Shown: one piece after another, positions 34,749 through 45,651 of the stretch
How positions within the stretch are numbered: position 1 is the stretch's first letter
Layout: every line of letters begins with the position of its first letter
Origin: Marsupella aquatica
Lineage: Eukaryota > Marchantiophyta
Length of the DNA: 64,000 bases
Assembly (NCBI GenBank): GCA_973895155.1
Contig: OZ316894.1
Coordinates: 15,500,001 to 15,564,000 of the forward strand
Reading direction: 5' to 3'
Translations under genes and position numbers: made by a program
Notes under the pieces: generated by a model
Seen by the model: the letters and a program-made list of their open reading frames with translations, nothing else
Database searches by the model: none
What the model was told of the DNA's origin: nothing

Positions 34749-35800
34749 CTACATGTCTTCTTCATCTAAAGCCTCATAGTCGTCGGGTTCAAACTCTTCC
34801 TCTGTCACAAATCGAGTTCGTCGTTTAAACAATTTCACTCGCTTCCCTACATAGGGATTGCGATGAATTGCTCCATCAAGTTCTCTTACCACATATGTTG
34901 CATTAGGACAAACCTCCTCCACCACAAATGGTCCTCTCCAACGACGTGCAAACTTCTTCAGAGTAGAATGTTGTTGTTCCAACCCTCCCTCATAGATCAA
35001 GACCCAATCTCCATTCTGGATGGGAATTGGTCTCAAACGATGGGTCTTGTCAAATCGTTCCTTATTCTTCTCACGAGCCTCCTTTAGCCTTAGTAACGCC
35101 TCCTCAATCTTCTCCTTGGTCTGGCTAAAGTGCTCAATCCTTCGCTCCAGCAACTTTTCTCGAGAGATTCTATCTTGCCATTCAATCATCCTCCAACTCT
35201 GAACGTTTTCCTCAATCGGCATCAAAGGCAAATGTCCAGAGACTAATTCGGCAGGCGTAATTCCTGTTGTGGTAGTGCATGTCATTCGATCTGCAAAAAT
35301 AGCAAATGGTAGAAGATTGGGCCAAAGCGATGGTTTTCCTCGACAAGATTTCACCAAGGCATTCACTATCGGTGGGTGCCCTCGCTCAATCTTTCCATTT
35401 CCTTCTGGGTTGTAGGCAGTAGTGAGTTTGAGCTTGATGTTGAACCGGTTGAAAAATTCTGCAACCTCTTCAGAATTCAGCTCTCCTCTATCTGCTCTCA
35501 TTTGCACAAAACAACCATGACGTGTTATAACGTCTTCAAGTATGAACCTGCATACTGCTTCTGTAGTGTTAGAGGTTAAAGCCCTTCCTTCAACATAAGA
35601 AGATAAATCTTCTCTTGCAAGGATAAGGTACTTTGCCCCCTAATTCCCCATGGCATGTGCACCACATCTACTGCCCACTGAAAATGTAAAGAAAGAGGAC
35701 TAATGGGATTAAGTCCATCTCTAAACCGAACTTTAGAGTAATACTGACAACTCTCACAAGATCCAACATAGGATTTTACATCCACATACATGCCTGACCA
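34749..35800 (-). pseudogene. pol: Integrase of gypsy C, frameshifted
   Basis: Minus strand. YWWSGMYVDVKSYVGSCESC (zinc domain end) and WAVDVVHMPWGIRG (first Asp) are followed by a frameshift around 35640-35580. A clean 250-codon block then runs 35507-34749 with MRADRGELNSEEVAEFFNRF (second Asp), NPEGNGKIERGHPP (Glu), a coiled Lys/Glu region, and the GPY/F-like module KKFARRWRGPFVVEEVCPNA. It ends with an acidic tail (FEPDDYEALDEEDM), with no chromodomain. The stop between IYERVQR-like sequence and YWWSG (35807) is a single codon. Confidence 0.88.
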
Positions 35801-35806
35801 CCAGTA

Positions 35807-37298
35807 CTACCTTTGAACCCGCTCATAGGTAGCTCTAACTCCTCGATGTCCTACTTCAACAGCATCATGAGAATTCCATAAGACTCTCTTCTTCTCTTCA
35901 TCTGTATCAAGAACTCTACAAGGAACATGTCCTTTCTTCAAAGACCTTCTCCATAAAACATCATCCTTGAGCATGAACTTGTAAGCCTTCTTCTGTAATT
36001 GTTGAAACTTCTCTTCTATCATTTCAACAGGCCTTTGAAGAGTACTAAGGTACCTTCCAATCAAGAGCAACTCTCCAGAATAGAGCTCCTCTCGAAATGT
36101 TAAGACCTCAAACTCTTCATTCATCACTTGAACTGCCTCCACTTCATTCTGATCATAGTGGGCTCTTGAAAGCATATCTGCTACTAGATTATCTTTTCCA
36201 GCAATGTGTCGAAGCTCGGGGTTGATCATCCTAATAAAAGCTATCCAACGTAGCATAGCAATGTCTGGAGTATCACAGTTAGCAATCATCCCTAAAAGTG
36301 GTAAACAATCAGTCTCAAGAATGACTTGTGCTCCAATCAAGTAGACTTTTTCTTGACACAAGGCTATCCTTGCTCCCTACAACTCTTGCTTGATTTGAGG
36401 GTAATGCCTTTGCCTTGCTGAAAAGATCTTAGCTCCAAACCTTGCTGCAAATCTTCTCCCCTCCTCATCATCCTGCCCTACCGCCCATCCAGCAACATCA
36501 GGACTTGAATCTACAGTGACAATGATGGGTCTTCCATCATAGCATAAGGGACGTAAAACAAGGGGGCTAAGTAAGGCCTCTTTTAACCTTTGCATAGCCT
36601 CCTTATGTGCCTCTGTCCAAACAAAGTGCACATTCTTCCTCAATAATCCGTACAAAGGATCAGCAATATGTGCAAAGTGAGGAATCCAAATCCTATAGAA
36701 CAAGCAAGCGCCAAGGAACCTTCGCACCTCCGAAGTTGTCCTACAATCTTTCATCTGATTGATTGCATCTACTTTTCCTCCATTTAGCTTCCTCCCATCA
36801 ACTCCACAAATTTGTCCTACAATTAGGACTTCACGAAGCCCAAATGAAGATTTCTCACCAGAAAGAGTGAGCCCAACCTCAATCAACCTCTTCAAGATTG
36901 CTTTCACATCTTGAATGTGCTCCCATACAAATTGTCGCAAGCCATCTTCACGTATAGTCTCATCTTTCTGTCTCCAAGCATCCCTTGATTGGCATATCAT
37001 CAAGGAATGGCTGTGTCTTCTCTGGAATGAAACAGTGTAATACCTTATTCATGGCATTCTGCATGTGAGCCACCGAGTTGGTTGCCCCTTGAGGCAAGGT
37101 ACACATGCGAAGTAGCCCCAAAGGTGTCCTCATAGTGGTGATATCTCTACTACTCTAAGCCAACTGAAACTGATCATAGCCTAAATAGAGGTCATCACAT
37201 GAATAGATGGCTCTACCAGCAAATTCTTTCGCAAACTCATCTACTATAGGTCCTATTCCAGTATTGCGAATAGTAACCTTGTTAGGTGGTTGCATGTC
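35807..37298 (-). pseudogene. pol: RT and RNase H of gypsy C
   Basis: From 37298 leftward: DMQPPNKVTIRNTGIG, AIYSCDDLYLGYDQFQL, TPLGLLRMCTLPQGATNSVA, and the catalytic FLDDMPIKG near 37000, where a one-base frameshift occurs. Then GLTLSGEKSSFG, VRRFLGACLFYRIWIPHFAH, and RNase H with IIVTVDSSPDVAGWAVGQ, YPQIKQEL (stop at 36359, then GARIALCQEK), VILETDCLPLLGMIANC and DNLVADMLSRA. A zinc-domain start (HRGVRATYERVQR) precedes TAG at 35807. Only a few lesions separate it from an intact frame, fewer than in the other elements here. Confidence 0.9.
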
Positions 37299-38141
37299 CT
37301 AAATAAATCTAAGTTTACCATTTTTCTTACGAATGGTAAACCAACGATTAGAATAAGGTGCATCTGTTCTTTCTAAAATCCTAGTGGAAAGCTTCTCCTT
37401 TAATAGATCAATAAGTTTAGGTAACAAAGCCTTGGGCATTGGAATGGGTTTCAAGTCCCAAGGAACATGCGGGACAGTGAAAATTACCATAGGAGTAACA
37501 ACACTAGGATTCACACATCCCATCTCTTCAGGACAAAAGGCAAAAGCCTTACCATGATCACCAATCATTTGCTGAAACTCTTCTCTCTCTTCTTTTGTCA
37601 GCAACCCATCATCACCAATCCTTAGTTGATTAAGGGTCTCCTTCGTGAATTTGTGGCCAATCTTAGTCCGATCTCTAAGACTGGTCTCTTTACCTGCCTT
37701 CTCCAAAATCTCCCTAGCATCCAAAGGTAAAGGAATTGCTGCTGGTCTCACTTTCTTCTCCACTGTTTTGTACTTGGTGTTGACCTCAACAAATTGAGAC
37801 AACTCGCCATACAGCTCATGATTGATTTCCATATGAGCTTTCCCCTCTGAAAGACCTTCAATTATTTCTTTCAAAGACACTTCTACTCCTTCTTCATCTA
37901 GAAGGCCTTCAATCTCTTCACTTTTCTCTAGCAATCCATGTATTTGCATAGTATCCTCAATCCTTGCAATTTTCTTTTTGAATTTTTTAGTAGCTTCACA
38001 CACTTTCACATAAGAAATTCGACAATGCAAGCTTTCACCTTCAAATGAGCTTGCCAACAAACTATTCACATTCCAAGTCACCAGCGGGTCATTGGCGATG
38101 GCGCCCCGCCTTCCCGCATTGCTTAACGAGACGCCTTTCAT
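37299..38141 (-). pseudogene. pol: N-terminal pol (pre-RT) of gypsy C
   Basis: Starts with ATG at 38141, overlapping the stop of the gag-protease frame as ATGA, and lies one base back (-1 frame). A TGA sits nine bases upstream in this frame, so any switch must occur in a very short window. The product has a charged linker (KKFKKKIARIEDTMQIHG), GKAFAFCPEEMGCVNPSVV and the RT start YSNRWFTIRKKNGKLRFI. TAG at 37299 (CAG-to-TAG would restore the usual Gln) interrupts just before DMQPPNKV. Confidence 0.85.
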
Positions 38142-39013
38142 AAATCCTCATTTCCCTCCTTGGGTTCAGGTCCTCTCAACTCCTTCCGATTCCTCCAATG
38201 TCCAGGTTTCACTACAGGAAATTGGATAACCCGCAATTCATCCCGACTCCTTACCTTTGTCATATGAGTGCCATCTGGTAGGACCTTGTACTCCATTCGA
38301 GCTTGAGTAATGTAAGGCTGCCCTAGAATGAGATCATAGGGCAAGCTATCATGCACAAAGATGTTAGTTGGTTCTATCACATGGCCAACCTTCACTGATA
38401 CTCCAGGGCATCCTCCCCAAAGTATATTCTTTGAACGATTGATTGAGTTGACAGACCATTGAGTATCACAATCAATCATCCATTGCCCAAGATCATAGAT
38501 GCTTCTTGACATTAGATTCACCTCAGATCCTGTGTCAATCAATGCTCGAGCTTTGCCCTCCATTCCTCCAAGCTCTACCTCCACAACTGAGCAAGTTCTT
38601 GCCCAAAACGGCTCCAAGATGGACTCCTTGTCGTCTCCTGAATCAGGATTCTTCATAGCTGAAGCACACATGATCCACACACTTTGTGAGGCCTTGAGCA
38701 CCTCTTCACAACTAATTTTTGCCATATCCTGGGTCACTGCAAATCCTGTTGTTGCTTTCGCCAATGGTTTCCACCTCTCCAATACCTCAACTCCTGACAT
38801 ATTTGGTTCAGGAACTTCCTTTGTTGAAGACCCTAGCATCTGTGGTCTAGGGATCTTCTCCGCATTCACTTGATACACTTCACACTCCACACTGGCTTGA
38901 GAAACAATTGAACCTTCTCCATCTTCATCAACATCAGAAAAAACCTCCATTCCCAAGGCATGAGGTCCTTCCTTGTAAAATTGTTTTCGTTTCACCTTTG
39001 CAAGTAATGCATC
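38138..39013 (-). pseudogene. pol: Aspartic protease region of gypsy C
   Basis: Continues the gag frame after a single TAA (39014-39016). Contains ARALIDTGSEVNLMSRSIYD with the catalytic Asp-Thr-Gly at about 38530, and later LPYDLILGQPYITQARMEY, the conserved L-G-x-P of retropepsins. It ends at TGA 38138 within the ATGA overlap. No internal stop. Confidence 0.9.
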
Positions 39014-40726
39014 TTAAGCCTTGGAGTTCATGCAAGCAAAAAACTCCTCATTGGTGACTCCGCTCACCTCCGCTTTCCAAAACTTCTCAGCAACTTGATC
39101 ATACGCAATGTGCTGCTCAACATCTCTTCCAAGGACCCAACCAGGTCCTTTCTTTTCCACCTTCTCTTTTTTTACCACTTCCATCTCCTTTGAGGATGAA
39201 GGAGTCAAAGTAGGCTCCTTTGTTGTACTTCCTCTATCTTCAAATCGAACACTCCTCCTTGTTGGGACTCTTGATGATGGCTGCAAAATAGAGGGTCCAG
39301 GCTCAACCTTTTGTTTTCCTTTGGCACATTCTTCCAAAGGTTCCGACGACTTTCGTTTCTCCTCTACCATAGAATCCCATAGAGATCCCACTTCTGCAGT
39401 GAAAGAAGAGATCAACACTGGATTACTCCAACCTGACTTCCTCTTTACAAACTCTGGTAGTCTCTTCTTGTCTGTCTCTGTTGACGAAGAACTTCCAAAG
39501 AGGGTGTAAACATCTGCTTCATGCTCATCCTGATCTCCAAAAGTTACTGCAATGGCTGAAGTATGATGTTCAGTCATTCTTCTCTCCACCAACACCTTCA
39601 TACCGCCTTTGTTTGTGTTTACTGGAATAAGCTCTCCTGAATCATGATAAGCAAGCTTTCTTATGCCATCATGATCAATGAACTTGACTATTCTCTCTCT
39701 CAGAGCAACAGAAAGCTCCCCACATTCATGCCTTGAGTGCTCCTTACTATCACACCAAATACAATTCCAACTCCTTGCTCCGCCAATGGAACTCCCGGCT
39801 CCTGGACCACCTCTTGAAGCTGGTCTTGATGCACCTCCTCCCATCTGCTCGAAGGCTTGGGTGGCAAGAATGGTAAGATTTTTCATGAGTTCAGATAACT
39901 CATCCATTTTGTCCATGCTTTTCTCACCCCTACCAGTTGTTGACTCTATTTTTTCCATTCTCCTCATACAAGTCACAGGTGCAACCGCATGTACAGCACC
40001 TTCATGACTCAGCTTCTTTCTTTTATGCTTTTGGCTGACCCTAAGCACAGCAATCTCAATCTCCTTCCAAGTTGGTGGACTGGCTCCACGACTTGGGTTC
40101 ATCAATTCCAGAGCAAGCTCCAACTCGTCTTGAAGCTTCTCATCAGCAGCTCAGATAAGTAAAGTAGCCTTCTGTACCTTGATAACTTCAGAACCAATCT
40201 CAGGAAGCTGATTAAACTTCTTCGTAAACTCCCTTATCAGTTCTTGAGGTCCCAACTTCTTGCTTCTATCGGCCACCCAATCAAGGAAAGATGCTTGAGT
40301 AACCCGATTTGGATCTTCAAGCTGAAATTCTTCTTTCATCTTCAACTCAAAGACCTTCCATGGTTTCTCCCCAGTAGCTCTATCTATCAAGGTAGTAACA
40401 ATTCCCTTGAGTTCAGGTTCCACTAAAGATACAAACTCCTTGACTGCAACTTCTGCATCAATCTTATGAATTGTAGCCTTCGTCCAGTACCCCTTGAGAT
40501 ACTTGGTTGCATTTTGCCCATCAAATTCTCCTTGCTTGGTAAGAACCGAGTGTAGGTACTTCGTGGTCCTACCAAGCAACTCCTTCTTCTTGTTCTCCTC
40601 CATCTCCTTCTTCTTCATTCCATGTAAGTAAGCAGCAATCAAGGATGAAAACCTCTCCATGTCAGTTGGATTCATCTCAGTTCCCATGATTACAATTCTT
40701 CCCTCTTGACTTAATAATATAAACAA
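39014..40726 (-). pseudogene. gag: gag of gypsy C, one internal stop
   Basis: Minus-strand frame from about 40690 (MGTEMNPTDMERFSSLIAAY) with a capsid domain (KYLKGYWTKATIHKIDAEVA, KPWKVFELKMKEEF, LIREFTKKFNQLPEIG), TGA at 40151, then a basic/helical region and a single CCHC knuckle CIWCDSKEHSRHEC near 39740. The C-terminal third is Ser/Lys-rich and ends at TAA 39014 in frame with the protease. About 560 codons in all, within the usual range for gypsy gag. Confidence 0.88.
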
Positions 40727-40833
40727 GTTAAGAACTCAAAGTTCTAGAATCATATTTCTCTTCATCCATTAGAACTCAAACATGCACAAGCTAACTTCCA
40801 AATCCAGCGGTTCCCCAATATGATCGCCAGTTA

Positions 40834-41878
40834 TGTCCGGGTGACCGTATTTTCTGGCAAGAGCTTGTTGACTCTTTTGAAGTTAACCTTGCATGCTCAT
40901 AAGTTCTACACTAAAATCAAAATGATAATTCTAGTAACAAGGGTAGTGGGTATTAAGAAAGGTTAAGGTGAAACTAAAATACTGTTAAACCCTACTTCAC
41001 CATACTTGCGGACCAACACATCACGAAAATTAGTTTTCTTACGACATATGATCCTAATATCTCCAAGAGAAAATGAAACAGGAATATCATCCGAACTCCT
41101 ATTCAGATCCATGACTTCAATAAAGGACAAAGATGATGCACTCCCACTCCTCTCGGTACGACACCACTGGGTATATTATTGGCTCGTTAGAAACCATAAC
41201 AGCAGTTGCAAACTGAGCTCTAAAATGATAGGTTAGATGTTACCTCATAGATAATTTGTCTAAAAGATGGACTCTAATCAAAAACGGATTACGAAGGGGA
41301 AGATTAGGGATAACTTTCTCTCCTGGATTCATGATGGCTCTCCTATTCCTTTGCTATCCGGGCCAAAGGACGCCCCACTACTATGTTCAAGGCACAAAAG
41401 AGCTTCACAACCTTGAATGATAAACACTGCGGAATGAGGGGAGAGTGTCCCTCACCACTTTATTTATAGTGCACACCAAGAGGGCATGGATCAAGCCCAA
41501 GCACTTGGATGAAGGCCAAGTGTCAAACATCTAATACCTAAGAGTGTGCTAGTACTGTTCATAGTTGGTGAAACTACTTTTAGAAGGTGGAACTACCATG
41601 CGTTGGTGGAACTACTATGCGTTGGTGGACCTACAATGCGTTGGTGGACCTACTGTGCGTTGGTAGAACTACTATGCGCTGGTGGACCTACTGTGCGTTG
41701 GTAGAACTACTATGCGTTGGTGAATATTATTGTAGTTGGTGGAACTACTATAGTCCGTTAATATAGCTAAAGAAGTTTAATAAAGTTTAAATTTAATAAT
41801 CTAACTACTAAATTACTTATATAATCTATAGCATATTAAAACAAACAATTTTTTATAACTCAAGAGAAAATCACGACA
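40834..41878 (-). repeat. 5' LTR of gypsy C (1,045 bp)
   Basis: Promoter-side LTR of the minus-strand element. A TATAAATA box lies at 41469-41461 on the minus strand, about 410 bp inside the LTR. The 19-bp minisatellite is at 41589-41723, in U3. The sequence after its end (minus: TGGCGATCATATTGGGG, 40832-40814) is the likely PBS; I do not recognise the tRNA. Confidence 0.88.
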
Positions 41879-41886
41879 ACGTCACA

Positions 41887-41934
41887 TATCCCCCTACTTA
41901 ACTGTGAAGCGTCCCGCTTCACACAACATCTTGG
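41887..41934 (-). other. Remnant of internal region of element B with purine tract
   Basis: The minus strand reads AAGTAGGGGGATA directly before TGTGACG, the minus-strand start of LTR B. This looks like a polypurine tract and gives the orientation of A and B. Beyond it, from about 41935, methyltransferase homology resumes, so the rest of B has been deleted. Confidence 0.5.
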
Positions 41935-42640
41935 GTTAGGTCATGGATTGGACCTGCTATGGTATTGGATGCTTCATGTGTATTGGATGCTGCATGTGTG
42001 GGTTGCTGTGCACATTGTCCACGCTTGTGGTGGACTAATTTGTTACCATGTGAGGTGTTGAAGCAAGCATTTGATAACATCCCTCGCTCAACAGCCTTGG
42101 TGGTGGATGATATTTTGGATCCAGGACATCATGCCCAAGGTGTGACCCAACCTGATAGACCTCCATTGGCAATGGTCAATGTAGTTGGGCGTCCATGTTA
42201 AGCATTACCTACTTTTGTGAACCATTCTGTTTCATATGCTTTCCCAGCAGGTGGCCATGAACTTGTATGGGATACAACTCTACAGCAATTGGTGGAGCTT
42301 CCTGCTGATGAAAGAGAGTGTGCTATGGGATTGTTGACAGGCACCACTACGGTTGCCTTGGTGTTAGAAAGTTCACGTCGCCAAGTTCTTGGTCAAGCAA
42401 TGGATTTGAATTGCTTGACTTGGATTATGAGCTTGCATGGGAGTAGCCGAACAATTGCAGATACATTCAATCTGTTGGTATTATTGATTGTCCATTGGTG
42501 AGCTTGCAGCCTACTGGGACGGTAGCAACCATAGTTAAGGGCGAGCAAATGGTCCATGGACCTATGGCAGGATTGGCCAAGGCTGGACAGATTGTTGAGC
42601 AGATTGGAACTGCTCAAACTATTGCTAAATAGAAATCATC
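41935..42640 (+). pseudogene. Cytosine methyltransferase C-terminal half, copy 1
   Basis: Matches 53585-54260 of copy 2: HCPRLWWTNLLPCEVLKQ (motif VIII region), ALVVDDILDPGHHAQGVTQP, YAFPAGGHELVWDT and RRQVLGQAMDLNCLTWI (motif X region, here IMS). The stop at 53666 of copy 2 is TGG here, and those at 53771, 53918 and 54173 correspond to Gln codons. The basic Arg of motif VIII are changed to Cys (GCCAHCPR against GSRAHRPR). The N-terminal half with the catalytic PC motif is gone. A TAG before RT (42630) is shared with copy 2 (54257). Confidence 0.85.
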
Positions 42641-43920
42641 AACTATCTCTTCAACCCCAAAGGATGACATCACAACTTTGATGGAGAGTTGGGAGCCACA
42701 AATTGGCCCTAAGTTGATGGGGGGAGAGAGACATCGAATGCATCAATTCTTGAAGAGTTACTAGAATTGTTTTGCATTTAGCATGAAGGATTTGGGAACA
42801 TTGAAAGACCCTGGTATTTAGATTGATTTGGCTAGTGATGCACCAATCTTTTCATAGACCATATCGGTACAGTGACATGGAGAGGGCCTTGATTTGGAGC
42901 AGAACCCAAGATTTGTTGGAGGCTAGTTTGGTGGAGATCTCATACGGGGAGTATGCATCTGCCACAATTATGCCAGCCAAGAAGAATGTGCATGGCAATT
43001 ACACAGATAGGCAAATGTGTGATGCTTATTGACCTATTAATCATCAGACAAAATTGATCGATATGCCATGCCCACACTAGAGGAGATCTTTGATGCTATG
43101 GGGCATGTAAAGGTTTTAGTTCATTGGACCTTGGAGCGGGGTACCATCAATTGCCAATAAGGCATTTTGATAGGTCCAAGACAACATTTTGGGGAATTGA
43201 TTTGTAAGGCAAGGATCATTTGTATCACTGGTTGCTCTTACCATTTGGGTTGAAGAATGCACCAGTTGAATTCCATAGAGTCATGGATTGAATCCTTGCA
43301 CATTTGGATTTTGTGAGATGTTACATTGATGATATTTTGGTTTATTCTTCTACCATGGAAGAACATCGGAGACACTTGCAGATTGTGTTTGAGAGATTGA
43401 GGGAACATGGTTTGAAGCTCCATCCCGGCAAGTGCAAGTTCTTTCAAGAGAAGATTGAGTATTTGGGCCACACTATCTACCTAGGAGGATTGGGTGTGCA
43501 ACAGACTAAGGTGGAGGCCATTACACAGATCCCTCATCCTACTGATGTGAGTAGAGTTTGTGCATTCTTGGGATTGGCAAGCTACTATAGGAGGTATGTT
43601 AAAGGATTTAGCTAGCTTGCTAAACCTTTAATAATACTCACTAAGTTGGATCACGGATGGATTTGGGGTGACAACTAGAAGCATGCTTTCCAAGAGTTGA
43701 AGGAAAGACTGGCGTCAACACTTGTTTTGAGAAAACCCATTTGTTTTGAGAAGACCATTTTAGCTACACACTGATTGGAGTGGAGTAGGACTTGGAGCAG
43801 TGTTGACTCAGAAGGATGATAAGGGGAATGAGTTTGTTGTGGCGTATGCCAGTAGATTAAACAATTCAGCAGAGGCTAAGTATAGCTCTTATGAGGGGGA
43901 GTTTTTGGCAGCAGTGTGGG
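42641..43920 (+). pseudogene. pol: RT and truncated RNase H, copy 1
   Basis: Decayed match to 54260-55545. Preserved blocks: RTQDLLEASLVEISYGEYAS, GVDS-like palm fragments, and 43304-43615 with FVRCYIDDILVYSS (intact YIDD catalytic box), HGLKLHPGKCKFFQ, EYLGHTIYLGGLGVQQTKVE and VCAFLGLASYYRRYVKGFS. RNase H fragments follow, ending at AAVWA, where the sequence jumps to the PHD-finger region. Confidence 0.88.
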
Positions 43921-44161
43921 CCGTGGAAGGATCATGTGCGGAACTCTGCAGCATGTCATTTTCCAAACATTGATGGTACAATGGATCCAAGCTTGGCACA
44001 TGTTCATGCTGGCTTGAAGTGTATGTTATGTGGATCTACTCAGGGAGCACCTACTATGTTGATTTGTGATTAGTGTTCTAGAGGATGGCACATGTTGTGT
44101 TTGACACTACCATTGGAAGTGATTCCTAGTAGATCATGGTTGTGTCCTCCATGTCGATGAA
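43921..44161 (+). pseudogene. PHD-like finger, copy 1
   Basis: [20 protein letters not shown], then CMLCGSTQGAPTMLICD, TAG 44071, CSRGWHMLCLTLPLEVIP and SWLCPPCR. Cys/His spacing is that of a C4HC3 PHD finger: CxxC, CxxC (second Cys after the stop), HxxC, CxxC. It is joined to RNase H by the internal deletion. Confidence 0.8.
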
Positions 44162-44335
44162 GCCAACTAGTTATCACTTGTGTTTGCATGAAAGATATGG
44201 ATTGCAGGTAGGTGATCAATGAGGCTCACTTGCACCCGACCTCCTAATCTTAGCACCTAAAAAGGTGTATATCAACCTTGTAGAACTCATGGCTAGCTAG
44301 AGTTAGGGGACCTTACTCCCAGCTAGGGGGGCGAT

Positions 44336-44823
44336 TGTGGGTTTTGAACATGTGTGGACATGGGTTCCATTTGGACTCCATTTTCTTATGTTTGTGATGT
44401 TGGATTGTGACTATGCTTGGATGTGTGTGACAAGCGATGTATGTTGTGTAGCAATGTATATGCGCACGACAACTATCACACCATTTAGAGTGGTACTATA
44501 GTATATCGTACTTTCTAGGCATAGAGGTTTGTTTGTGTGCTATATGAGCATTTAGTGTTTAATTGGTGTTTGTGTGAGGGATCATAGTTATTCCCTTGTG
44601 TTGGCCAAGGGTCTTAACTTTCAATGTTGAGCTTGTAAGCCTGTGAGCATTTGAGCACAAGCTCTGGTGGCTATGGTGTGGCTGACCAAGTTGTGTTCTA
44701 CATGTAACATGGATTCCTTGAAGCACAAGGTGCATTGGGCTTGATATACGTGTGTGATTGCATTGGGCGGGATTGTTGTTGGATTGGCACCGATTGTTGT
44801 TTGATTTTTATTGTCGAGATTAT
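44336..44823 (+). repeat. 3' LTR of methyltransferase-gypsy copy 1 (488 bp)
   Basis: Begins TGTGGGTTTTGAACATG after the purine tract GCTAGGGGGGCGAT and runs to GAGATTAT, directly followed at 44824 by another LTR start. It corresponds to 62530-62996 of copy 2, with more divergence. Confidence 0.8.
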
Positions 44824-45651
44824 TGTGGGTTTTGGACATGAGTGGACATGGGTTCTATTTGGAATCCATTCTCTTATGTTTGTGATGTTGTATTGTGACT
44901 ATGCTTTAATAGATGTGTGTGAGAAGCGTGATGTATGTTGTGTAGCAATGTGTATGCGCACGACATGCTGTTTTGGCAGGATTTGGTAAGGGAACAAACT
45001 AGGCCCCACAAACCCCAAGAATCCATGGTGCTCCTAAACCCAGCTGAGCTCAGGAGGATTTAGTCCTCCTTGAGAGCTTTCCAACGCACCCAATAAGTTC
45101 TCCAACGAACCTCCCGTTGGGATGTTATCGTCATTTCCGTTTGGCATTTTCCCTTAGTGTCATGATCGCCGTGACTCACAACTTCGGCTCTCCCTTAGCA
45201 CCCAGGGAGACACCACTCCCCTCATATATGCTTCTAAAGACCTGCCACCCTTGGACCTACTTTGGTCCCCAAATTTTGGCCCCCCACTTGGACCTCAACC
45301 CGCATGTCTGGGCATGTGTCACACCATTCTAGGTAGTGTTAGAGTGTATTGTACTATCTAGATCCGTATGTTTGGTATGTGTGTTATATGAGCCGATAAG
45401 GTTCCATTAGGTTTGTGTGAGAGGGTACTTCTCACTTGTGAGGCATTGAAAGGTCATCTTTCAATGTTGTGCCTTGGAGAGAAAGGAGCTTGAGTGGCTA
45501 TGGTGGCTGTGAGCTCCGCTTGTGTAACGTGGATTCCTTGAGTAGTGCAAGGTGCGTTGGCTTGACATATGTGTGTGATCGGATTGGTGCAAGATTGATG
45601 GGGTATTGTTGACCGGGATCGTTGTGCCGATTGTATGGAGATTACATTGAA
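44824..45651 (+). repeat. 5' LTR of copy 2 with a ~340-bp insertion
   Basis: 44824-44967 and 45308-45651 together match the 3' LTR. The intervening 44968-45307 is an unrelated insertion of about 340 bp without gene or clear inverted ends (perhaps a CAT duplication). The LTR ends near GAGATTACA. Confidence 0.75.

Larger units (their letters stand above)
33542..41878 (-). mobile_element. Ty3/gypsy 'C' (8.3 kb), minus strand, inserted in LTR B
   Basis: Direct LTRs 33542-34695 and 40834-41878 (minus-strand start TGTCGTGATTTTC, end CACCCGGACA). The flanking ACGT at 33538-33541 and 41879-41882 is a 4-bp (perhaps eroded 5-bp) target duplication. A purine tract (minus GGTAGGGGTGATG, about 34697-34709) adjoins the 3' LTR. 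Coding order on the minus strand is gag, protease, RT, RNase H, integrase. The RT has the LDD box FLDDMPIKG and the leader TPLGLLRMCTLPQGATNS, distinctive of a separate gypsy group. This could be the non-chromovirus elements known from early land plants, but that assignment is tentative. The LTRs are close to identical outside one 90-bp difference. Confidence 0.92.
24930..44823 (+). mobile_element. Methyltransferase-bearing Ty3/gypsy, copy 1 (nested, deleted)
   Basis: Homologous to copy 2 (44824-62996) in the pieces 24930-26849, 30697-31131 and 41935-44823. Element D is inserted at 26850. LTR B, with gypsy C inside it, replaces the protease end and the methyltransferase N-terminal half. A further deletion at about 43920 fuses RNase H to the PHD finger and removes integrase. 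A 3' LTR is present (44336-44823); the 5' LTR is not recognisable, and the copia LTR abuts at 24603. The left boundary is where similarity to copy 2 begins. Confidence 0.85.

Noticed and set aside
37320-40430. Plus-strand frames of 60-133 codons over gypsy C
   Set aside because: Shadows of the minus-strand gag/protease; sense strand is fixed by domain content.
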